From: Gemmatimonadota bacterium
Lineage (GTDB): Bacteria; Gemmatimonadota; Gemmatimonadetes; Longimicrobiales; Gaopeijiaceae
DNA length: 32,588 bases
Direction of reading: 5' to 3'
NCBI GenBank assembly: GCA_007121775.1
Contig: SKJY01000222.1
Span: forward strand, 1-32,588
The notes beneath the pieces are model-generated. The model did no database searches. It worked only from the letters and a program-made list of their open reading frames with translations, and was not told the DNA's origin. Shown here piece by piece: positions 16,789 through 24,011 of this stretch; position 1 is the first letter of the stretch, and every line of letters starts with the position of its first letter. The position numbers and the translations under genes were made by a program.

Positions 16789-18078
16789 TCAGATATTGGG
16801 GAGATTCGGATTCGACAGGCGCTCTTCCCGGGAGATGGGAACACAGGTGGCCCCCCAGCCCTCCGGGAAGAGCTCCCAGCGGCGCATGTCGATCATGCGC
16901 CGAGCCTCGAGCCATGTGCTGTAGCGCTTTTCCTCCTGAAAGAGCGGGATGGCGTCAGCCAGCGAAATATCCGTGGGAAGCGGTTCAAGATCCCAATCGG
17001 CTCGAACCCGGTTCACCAGATCCATCGCCGTGGCCACGTCGCCTCGATGTAGAAGGTGGACTTCTGCTTCGATAAGACGGGCTTCCCGCCAGGATCCCAC
17101 GATCATGTTGTCGTTGTAGGTGGGATATTTCATCTGAGCCCAAACCGGCGTTTCCGTATCTGGCCCGACCCGACCCTGATCCTGGGTGGGGGTTCTCGGA
17201 TCATCAGAGCCACGGAAGTCCGGATGCACGGAAGATTCTCCACGGTCATGGTTGTTGAACCAGAATTGAGCTCGTTCACCGGAGGCGTCCCGAAAGTTTG
17301 CTTCCCACATGAGGCCATCGGGCACGGCTGAGGCCCGTGCAAGAGCGTTGTCGGGGTCTCCACGATCCAGGGCGATCCTGGCAAGGGCCAGATCCGCCAT
17401 GGCGGCGATGGAATCCACCTGCGCAGACCTGGCAGTGGCCTGGGCCCGCTCCAGGAAGCCCTGGGCAATATCGAAGGCGTCCGTTCTGGGAAGAGCCGGC
17501 CCACCATCGAAGGCGACTTCACAGAAGAGTTCGCCAAAGTCGGCATGGGTCAGACCGGCGTACAACTGCATCATGGCGACGCGCTCATCCGATCCGAAGT
17601 CGGATACCACTCTTTCCATGACCTCCAGGGTTTCGACAGCCGAAACACGGGCCCGCTGAAGGTCACGCCACATCCTCCAGGGGATGTTGATATGATCTGA
17701 TTCGGAGGCCAAAAGGTCCAGAACTCCATTCTTGTCGGCCTGATGCCATGGATCCCAACTCCCGGAAGCCACCATCTCGTCTGAAATCACCCCCGTGAAC
17801 ATGATGTTGCGGTTGTAGGCGAAATCGTAGTTGTAGATGGCCCCCACCATCAGCGCCGTCATGGAGGCATCTGTTCCGAGGCTCTCTGCAGTGATGGAGG
17901 TGGGATCGGTGGCATCGAAGTCACACCCTGTGATGAGGCCCCCCAGGAGCAGGGCTCCTGAAGCGAATCTCGCCAGGCGGGGAGTACGCCTCCCGGCCCG
18001 GGTGGTTGAGGTTGGGGTTGATCGACCCGGGCCCGCGGTCGATTCCGGTGCATGATTGGCGTCCATCATCGTCTTCAT
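16789..18078 (-). CDS. SusD/RagB-family outer-membrane lipoprotein
   Basis: The 429-residue product starts at the ATG at 18078, which is preceded by a strong GGGGGAG six bases upstream; earlier in-frame starts lie inside susC. A basic N-terminus, hydrophobic stretch and lipobox (LITGC, Cys52) precede an all-helical SusD-type domain with TPR-like helices. The C-terminal RRWELFPEGWGATCVPISREERLSNPNL block is typical of SusD-like proteins from this kind of bacterium. SusD proteins cap the SusC porin and capture ligands at the cell surface. The neighbouring S10 peptidase suggests a peptide ligand, but this is inference. The start is 14 bases after the susC stop. Confidence 0.88.
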   Translation of the reverse strand: MKTMMDANHAPESTAGPGRSTPTSTTRAGRRTPRLARFASGALLLGGLITGCDFDATDPTSITAESLGTDASMTALMVGAIYNYDFAYNRNIMFTGVISDEMVASGSWDPWHQADKNGVLDLLASESDHINIPWRMWRDLQRARVSAVETLEVMERVVSDFGSDERVAMMQLYAGLTHADFGELFCEVAFDGGPALPRTDAFDIAQGFLERAQATARSAQVDSIAAMADLALARIALDRGDPDNALARASAVPDGLMWEANFRDASGERAQFWFNNHDRGESSVHPDFRGSDDPRTPTQDQGRVGPDTETPVWAQMKYPTYNDNMIVGSWREARLIEAEVHLLHRGDVATAMDLVNRVRADWDLEPLPTDISLADAIPLFQEEKRYSTWLEARRMIDMRRWELFPEGWGATCVPISREERLSNPNLPNI

Positions 18079-18091
18079 AGTTATCTCCCCC

Positions 18092-20992
18092 TCAGAAGGT
18101 GATGTTGAAGCCGGCCATGAACTGCCGGGACGGTGGGACGCTGAAGAAGTCGGCACCAATCGAGAGGTTGTTCCCGGCGCCGAACGTGGATGACATCTCT
18201 GGATCCGTCCCGGAATAACTCGTCAGGGTGAGGAGGTTCTGCCCCGCCACAGTGAGGCGGATGTCGGAGGCACCCATCCGTGCTGCCACCGCCTGAGGGA
18301 GGGCATATCCCAGGGAAACCTCCCGGAGCTTGAAGAAGTCGGCATCCTCGATGTTCGTGCCGTAGATGCGAGATTCGGCAACATAGCGCTGTACGGCGGG
18401 GTGATTGGGATCATTTCCGTTGGCTATGAGGATGGTGAAGTACTCCTCTCCTGTCCGCTGCTGACCCATGTATGAACGAATATGATTGTTGATCACATGG
18501 CCCATTGCAAACTGCCCGTTGGCTTGGAGTACCACATTACCGTAGCTGAAGTCCATCCCCAGATTCCCGGTGTGGGGCGGGATGCTGGGTCCCATGTAGA
18601 CGGCTGTGTCGGAAGCGATGGGCATGTCGTTGGAATCGTACCCTACGATGACCCTCTCCCACTTTCCGGAAACCGGGTAACCCGGCTGGATCCGGCTTCC
18701 GAACCGGTCCAAAGAAATCAGAGGGGTCTCCCCAAGGTCGAGTACCTCGTTTCGGTTGTAGCCGTACCCGGCCCGAGCATCCCAGGAGAAATCACCCCGA
18801 CTCATGAGGTTCATCTGGGCGTTGAACTCGAAGCCCACATTCTCTACTTCACCGACGTTGGTCAGCTGTGTCGCCAATAGCCCCTGGGAAGGGGGAAGGC
18901 GCTGATTCAGGAGCAGGTCGGCGGTACGCTGATGATAGGCGGTGAAGTCCACCCCCATGCGCCCATCGAAAATCGCTGCCTCGAATCCGGCTTCGAACTC
19001 GCGGCTGACCTCCGGCGCGAGTTCGGGATTCCCGAAGGTCGCAGCACGAATTCCCGGGCGGCCGTTGAAGCCCACCACATTCCCGAAGGTACGGACGGCA
19101 TCGAACGCTCCCGGCTGCGTACCTGCGGTTCCGAACCCGCCGCGAAGCCGGAGGCTCGAGATCCAGCTCACGTCGAAGAAATCCTCGTCCGAGATCACGT
19201 ACGAAACGTCGGCCTTGGGGAAGGCCTGCCAGCCGAAGTCATCACCAAAGGCCGAGGATCCGTCCATCCTCAGACCCACCGTGAAGAACACACGGTCCTC
19301 AAAGGCCAGCTGGTGCTGCACGAAGAAACCGCCCGTCGTGTAGTTCAGCTCCGATTCATTGACGGAGGCGAGCGCGGTGCCCCCCAAGGAGCGCAACCCA
19401 GGGCTGGCAAAATCGGTTCCCGTAGCAAAGACCCGCGAATCGCGGCGCACGAAGAGCTGCCCGCCGGCGCTCACCTCAGACAGGAGGGAGCGGGTCCATT
19501 CCCGACTCAGGACGGCACCGTAATCCAAGTTCAGTTGGAGGTTCTGCCGCGTGTTCACCGAACGCGTCCCCGGACGGTCGGCCTGTCCAGGAGCCACGTA
19601 GTAGGGGAGGAGCGTCGTACCCTTCTGGTCGATGTATTCCATCCCGACTGTGGCTCGCTGGCTGAACCACGTGGCCGCCTGATGCCGAAGGGACAATCCC
19701 GTGGTGAACCGCTTGGTGTCATCCACGATCTCGCGCTGCAACACAAGGGGAACCGGGAGGAAGGCACCTCCCCACGGGTCCGATTCCGTACCCCGAGTCG
19801 CCGGGTTCCCGGCATAGATATTGGTAAGTACGCCACCGATCCAGTTGTCATTGGGTGGAAGTTGATTCTCCGTCATGGAGAATCCCGTGTTCAGATTCAT
19901 GGTGAGCCTGTCACCGGGCCGCACCTCGAGATTCAATCTCATGGAGGTGCGCTCGAAGGTGTTGTTTGGAAACGATCCCTCCGTGTCCGTGTGGCTGACA
20001 GAGGCAAAATACCCGAGTTGATCCACACCTCCTCGGATGGAGGCGTGGTATTCCTGGTGAAGTCCCGTGCTTAGAAGGTCATTCGGGTCGGGGAACTGCG
20101 GATCCGGATGCATCCGGAGTAGCGGAGCAGCGAGGCGGCTCATCCCGATCCGGGATCCGACGGTATAGGTCGTCTCACCGGGACGGCCGCTACGGGTGAA
20201 GATCTGGATCACTCCACTGGACGCCTCACTCCCATACATGGCTGTGGCGGCGGACCCCTTGATGACCTCCACCCGTGCGATATCCTGGGGATTGATGTCG
20301 TTCAATCGGCTGACGGCCTGCCCTCCGGTGCCAACCATATTCGTGTTTCCTCGATCAAGACGAACCCCGTCCAGGTAGATGAGGGGCTGATTGTCCTGGG
20401 TCAGGGAAGTAACGCCCCGGAGGATGACTGGCCCCGCCGCCCCCACCGTTCCGCTGGCGGCGAGGCTGGTGACGCCGGCCTCACGACCCTGAAGCGCGTC
20501 CTGGAGACGGGTGATGGGAGCATCCCGAAGGCGCGTCTCGATATCAATGCTGGCGATTCCCGTTCCTGTGGCTCGCCGACGGCGCTCCCCCGCCGGTGAA
20601 GCCGTCACGAGCACTTCATCCAGGTCGATGGCCTGGGAGGCAAGTGCAATGGTGACATCCGTTGCCTGTCCCGAGACCACCGTCACTTCCTCAGTGGCAG
20701 CCCGGTAGCCAAGGAATTGCACTTGCAACGTGTGAGTCCCGGCAGGCACGTTGGCAATGCTGAAGTTCCCGCTTGAATCGGTGAGCGCACCGAGGTTCAG
20801 GTTCGGGATGGACACCTGCGCGCCTCCCAAAGGCCTCTGATTGGCCCGATCGCGCACGGTTCCCGTCACTTCCCCGGTCTGAGTGGGTCCAAGGGTCCGG
20901 AGGCCACTGTCACTGGCCTGGGCCACCCCTGGTGAAATCAAGATAGAGGAAAATCCAAAGAGGACGAGCGCCCACAGAAATAGTTGCTTCAT
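18092..20992 (-). CDS. SusC/RagA-family TonB-dependent outer-membrane receptor
   Basis: The 966-residue product has a signal peptide (about 1-25) and then a carboxypeptidase-regulatory-like beta-sandwich domain (about 40-125: GEVTGTVRDRANQRPLGGAQVSI and following). A plug domain (about 140-260) includes LQGREAGV, QPLIYLDGVRL and VEVIKGSAATAMYGSEASSGVI. The rest is a long beta-barrel ending in the aromatic FNITF expected of outer-membrane proteins. Transport is energised by TonB-ExbBD, which are not in the window. GGAGG five bases before the ATG marks the start well. It leads the susC-susD-S10 operon. Confidence 0.94.
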   Translation of the reverse strand: MKQLFLWALVLFGFSSILISPGVAQASDSGLRTLGPTQTGEVTGTVRDRANQRPLGGAQVSIPNLNLGALTDSSGNFSIANVPAGTHTLQVQFLGYRAATEEVTVVSGQATDVTIALASQAIDLDEVLVTASPAGERRRRATGTGIASIDIETRLRDAPITRLQDALQGREAGVTSLAASGTVGAAGPVILRGVTSLTQDNQPLIYLDGVRLDRGNTNMVGTGGQAVSRLNDINPQDIARVEVIKGSAATAMYGSEASSGVIQIFTRSGRPGETTYTVGSRIGMSRLAAPLLRMHPDPQFPDPNDLLSTGLHQEYHASIRGGVDQLGYFASVSHTDTEGSFPNNTFERTSMRLNLEVRPGDRLTMNLNTGFSMTENQLPPNDNWIGGVLTNIYAGNPATRGTESDPWGGAFLPVPLVLQREIVDDTKRFTTGLSLRHQAATWFSQRATVGMEYIDQKGTTLLPYYVAPGQADRPGTRSVNTRQNLQLNLDYGAVLSREWTRSLLSEVSAGGQLFVRRDSRVFATGTDFASPGLRSLGGTALASVNESELNYTTGGFFVQHQLAFEDRVFFTVGLRMDGSSAFGDDFGWQAFPKADVSYVISDEDFFDVSWISSLRLRGGFGTAGTQPGAFDAVRTFGNVVGFNGRPGIRAATFGNPELAPEVSREFEAGFEAAIFDGRMGVDFTAYHQRTADLLLNQRLPPSQGLLATQLTNVGEVENVGFEFNAQMNLMSRGDFSWDARAGYGYNRNEVLDLGETPLISLDRFGSRIQPGYPVSGKWERVIVGYDSNDMPIASDTAVYMGPSIPPHTGNLGMDFSYGNVVLQANGQFAMGHVINNHIRSYMGQQRTGEEYFTILIANGNDPNHPAVQRYVAESRIYGTNIEDADFFKLREVSLGYALPQAVAARMGASDIRLTVAGQNLLTLTSYSGTDPEMSSTFGAGNNLSIGADFFSVPPSRQFMAGFNITF

Positions 20993-21277
20993 TCTGACCT
21001 CCAGCAGCAGCGGCTAGATGGGAAGCTGGGCTTCAGGTGGGGTCACTACCACCACACAAATGGCCCCACCGGCCCTACGGTCGGTGTTCAGGACGGTCGA
21101 AGTCAGGAAACACTGAGTAAGCCACGCGACGCGTCAGGATGCGACCACAGTGTAAGCGCCCTGAATACCTTGCTGTGCAGGGTATTCGCCGGGTGCCTTT
21201 CGTGCAAGGCCAACGGAGGAGGTAGAGAATGGAACCGAACGCTACCGGCGGGGATCAGACCGCCGTTCGGCCTCACT
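20993..21277 (-). promoter_or_regulatory. Leader and promoter region of the susC operon, with an inverted repeat
   Basis: This 285-base stretch separates the small membrane-protein gene from susC on the same strand. It should contain the susC promoter, which I cannot pinpoint. A perfect seven-base inverted repeat (GAATACC ... GGTATTC, 21163-21187) lies about 170 bases upstream of the susC start. It has no following T-tract, so it may be an operator or a weak terminator of the upstream gene. Confidence 0.4.
21163..21187. repeat. Seven-base inverted repeat upstream of susC
   Basis: GAATACC at 21163-21169 and GGTATTC at 21181-21187 are exact reverse complements separated by eleven bases. The arm and spacer lengths fit a dimeric regulator site or a small hairpin. 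Position relative to a promoter is unknown. Confidence 0.5.
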
Positions 21278-21982
21278 TCAGGGCGGGCTTGCAGGTCTAT
21301 TCACCAACTTCGCCACCTCCTGCATCTGCGCCCCTCGCCTCCGCACCCAGCCCGGGAGCTGGAGACGATACCAGGCGCCGACTCCAAACCCGGCCACAAC
21401 GGCACCGAGCCCCAGGATCCCGGCGGGACCGGCGATGGCCAACAGGGCCGTGAAACCAAAGGTGAAAATTCCCACCAGAACCAAGACCGCAGCTACGCCA
21501 AACCTCTGCCATGCGTCCTTGTGGAAGGCGGTGAGGCGGAGGCGCCACCCCTCCCCCAGAGGGTCAGGCTCCACGGAGGCGGTCACGTCGCCCAGCTTCC
21601 ACCTCCGGAGCAGCCCCTCCGCCATCTCCTCACCGTCTCCGCCGAAGTGGATCCGGAAGAGGGTCACCAGCCGATCCCACTCCTCGTCCTCCACGGGCCC
21701 GGGGAGGTCGACGCGGTGCGTCAGTTCCCGGGGAATGCGGAGCTTCAGCTCAAGCTCCGGATACCCTGTGGCCTGCTGCCCGATGAGCTCCCGGGCGGCG
21801 GCGGTGATGCGCTCCGGCGGAATGCCCACTTCCTTCCCGATTGACTGGAGCTCCGCCAGGGTCAACTCCCCCTCGGCTCCCGACGCCGGCGGCATGCCAC
21901 GCCCGGCGTCCGGGCCCGGATTCCGGGAGGCACGATCCAGGATCTCGGCCACCTCATCGTCATCGAAGGTTCGCTGGGCCAT
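21278..21982 (-). CDS. Small membrane protein of unknown function
   Basis: From the ATG at 21982 (MAQRTFDDDEVAEILDRAS) the protein is 234 residues. The N-terminal 60 residues form two helices with the pattern FDDDEVAEILDRAS and ELTLAELQSIGKEVGI, seen in uncharacterised membrane proteins of related bacteria. A soluble alpha/beta part (about 70-155: LKLRIPRELTHRVDLPG, WRLRLTAF) follows, and then two adjacent transmembrane helices (about 165-210). The C-terminus is basic. The frame is open 35 codons further upstream, but the extra part is not domain-like. I do not recognise a function. It is divergent from the SLC13 transporter, from which it is separated by 171 bases. Confidence 0.8.
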   Translation of the reverse strand: MAQRTFDDDEVAEILDRASRNPGPDAGRGMPPASGAEGELTLAELQSIGKEVGIPPERITAAARELIGQQATGYPELELKLRIPRELTHRVDLPGPVEDEEWDRLVTLFRIHFGGDGEEMAEGLLRRWKLGDVTASVEPDPLGEGWRLRLTAFHKDAWQRFGVAAVLVLVGIFTFGFTALLAIAGPAGILGLGAVVAGFGVGAWYRLQLPGWVRRRGAQMQEVAKLVNRPASPP

Positions 21983-22081
21983 GGGAATGGAGCATGGGTT
22001 GTAATGGGGCGGAAACCGGCCAGGAAACGATACGCCCCCACTTCTCCGTCCACCACCCTCCACGAAACACCCGAAGGGCTG

Positions 22082-22087
22082 TATCAT
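22082..22087 (+). promoter_or_regulatory. Possible -10 box for the SLC13 gene
   Basis: TATCAT matches the -10 consensus at five of six bases and lies 66 bases upstream of the SLC13 start. The -35 position (about 22059-22064, TCCACG) is a poor match. This is a weak prediction. Confidence 0.25.
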
Positions 22088-22153
22088 CGAAGGTCGCCGT
22101 CGCGAAAGGGGACCCCCTCCCCTTTCCGTTCGTTTCCCTCCGACCGGTATTCC

Positions 22154-23968
22154 ATGAGTGCCCTCACCCCTGACATGATCCTGGTCCTGGCCATCCTGGC
22201 CGGGGCCATCTTCCTCTTCGTGAGCGAGATCGTCAGGATCGACGTGGCGGCGATCCTCATCATGGTGGTGGTGGGGCTCACCGGGCTCGTGGAGGCCGGT
22301 GACCTCTTCAGCGGCTTCGCCTCCAACGCCGTCATCTCCATCATCGCCGTCATGATCCTGGGGGCGGGGCTCGACCGGGTGGGGGTCATGCAGAAGGTTG
22401 CGGCCTTCCTCCTGCGCATCGGAGGGGAGACGGAGCGACGGATCGGTTCGCTCATCTCCTCGGCGGTGGCCTTCATCAGCGCCTTCATGCAGAACATCGG
22501 CGCCGCCGCGCTCTTCCTGCCCGTCACCGAGCGGATGGCGGACCGGACGGGGATCCCGGTGAGTCGCCTTCTCATGCCCATGGGGTTTGCAGCGATCCTG
22601 GGCGGCACCCTGACGCTGGTGGCCTCAAGCCCCCTGATCCTCCTGAATGACCTCCTGGCCTCCACAGCCCGGAATCTGGATGTGGAGATCGAGCCCTACG
22701 GCCTCTTCTCGCCCACCCCCATCGGCCTAGCCATCACCGCCGCCGGAATCGGCATGTTCGCCGTGTTCGGCCGGTGGCTCCTCCCGTCGGTGACACCGGG
22801 GCGGGACGGGGGGAGGAGCCTCCCGGCCATCTCCGCCACCTACGGCCTGGACCGCCCCATCGCCCCCTACGTGGTGCCGTCCGGGAGTCCTCTTCGGGGA
22901 CGACGCATCGAGACCATCGAAGAGGAGCATGCCGGCCTTCTCATCGTGGCGGCAAAGGGGGGCGAGGGGCTCATCGTGGCGCCGTATCGGGACTTCGTTG
23001 TGGAGGCCGGGGCGACCCTGGGCCTGGTGGGGGACCCGGAGGTGGTGTCGGCCTTCGTGGAGTCCCAGGGGCTCGAGGCGGCGGCAGGCGATCCCTTCAC
23101 CCTCCTCCAGGATCAGGAGCATGCCGGGCTGGCAGAGGTGGTGGTACGCCCCGGCGGTGACGCGGTGGGCAAGCGGGTCCGGGACCTCCGGCTCCGGGAG
23201 GTCTTCGATGTGACGCTCCTGGGGGTCCACCGGGGGGGGCAGGTCATCACCGAGAACCTGAGGAAGGTGGAGCTGGAGGCCGGCGACGTCCTCATCGTCT
23301 TCGCCCCGTGGGAGAGGCTGGGCCCCCTCCTGGCCGACGGTCGGTCCTTCGTAGCCCTCTCAGACATCCCCAGCGAACCGCCTCGCACCGGCAAGCAGGG
23401 GTGGGCGCTGGGTGCCTTCGGCCTCTCCCTGGCCCTGGTCATCTTCACGAGCCTCCAGCTCTCCCTGGCCCTTCTCACCGGCGCCATCATCCTCCTGCTG
23501 TCCAGGGTCCTGACCCCCGATGAGGCGTACCGGTCCGTGTCGTGGAAGACGGTCTTCCTTCTGGCCTCCCTCATCCCCCTGGGCCAGGCGCTGGAAGAGA
23601 CGGGGACTGCTGCCTGGATCGCCAATGGCGTCATCGCTGCCGCCGGAGACCTGCCACCCTGGGGGATGCAGATGGTGGTGGCCATCCTGGCCACCGCCTT
23701 CACCCTCACCATCTCCAACGTGGGTGCCACGGTGCTCCTGGTGCCGCTGGCGGCGAATGTCGCGGTGGGGGTGGGGGCGAGTCCGGCCCAGTTCGGACTC
23801 ATCGTGGCGCTGGCGGCGTCCAACGCCTTCCTCCTCCCCACCCATCAGGTGAACGCCCTGCTCATGGGCCCCGGAGGCTACACGGTGAAGGACTTTCTCA
23901 GGGCCGGCACCGCCATGACCCTCCTCTTCCTGCTGGTGCTGATCCCCATGGTGAACCTCTTCGGGTAG
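22154..23968 (+). CDS. SLC13/DASS-type membrane transporter with two RCK_C (TrkA-C) domains
   Basis: From the ATG at 22154 (MSALTPDMILVLAILAG) the protein is 604 residues; the frame is open 50 codons upstream, but that part is non-membranous and lacks a site. Two clusters of hydrophobic helices flank a soluble middle. The inverted-repeat hairpins SAFMQNIGAAALFLPV and TLTISNVGATVLLVPLA are the substrate/sodium loops of this family. The cytoplasmic middle carries two RCK_C-like domains, ending at VPSGSPLRGRRI ... LGLVGD and EVVVRPGGDAVGKRVRDLRL ... DVLIVFAP. Relatives carry sulfate, dicarboxylates or other anions with sodium, and the substrate is unknown here. No close Shine-Dalgarno is obvious. 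Confidence 0.9.
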   Translation: MSALTPDMILVLAILAGAIFLFVSEIVRIDVAAILIMVVVGLTGLVEAGDLFSGFASNAVISIIAVMILGAGLDRVGVMQKVAAFLLRIGGETERRIGSLISSAVAFISAFMQNIGAAALFLPVTERMADRTGIPVSRLLMPMGFAAILGGTLTLVASSPLILLNDLLASTARNLDVEIEPYGLFSPTPIGLAITAAGIGMFAVFGRWLLPSVTPGRDGGRSLPAISATYGLDRPIAPYVVPSGSPLRGRRIETIEEEHAGLLIVAAKGGEGLIVAPYRDFVVEAGATLGLVGDPEVVSAFVESQGLEAAAGDPFTLLQDQEHAGLAEVVVRPGGDAVGKRVRDLRLREVFDVTLLGVHRGGQVITENLRKVELEAGDVLIVFAPWERLGPLLADGRSFVALSDIPSEPPRTGKQGWALGAFGLSLALVIFTSLQLSLALLTGAIILLLSRVLTPDEAYRSVSWKTVFLLASLIPLGQALEETGTAAWIANGVIAAAGDLPPWGMQMVVAILATAFTLTISNVGATVLLVPLAANVAVGVGASPAQFGLIVALAASNAFLLPTHQVNALLMGPGGYTVKDFLRAGTAMTLLFLLVLIPMVNLFG

Positions 23969-23983
23969 CGGGCTCCGGCCCGC

Positions 23984-24000
23984 CCCCGACGCCCTCGGGG
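23984..24000. terminator. Weak hairpin between convergent SLC13 and DUF2325-like genes
   Basis: CCCCGA and TCGGGG form a six-base stem around a five-base loop in the 43-base gap between two stop codons. There is no T tract. It may help separate convergent transcripts. Confidence 0.3.
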
Positions 24001-24011
24001 ATCGGCCCCCG

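Noticed and set aside
18932..20074. A 380-residue plus-strand frame inside susC
   Set aside because: No domain is seen and the SusC frame on the other strand is complete.
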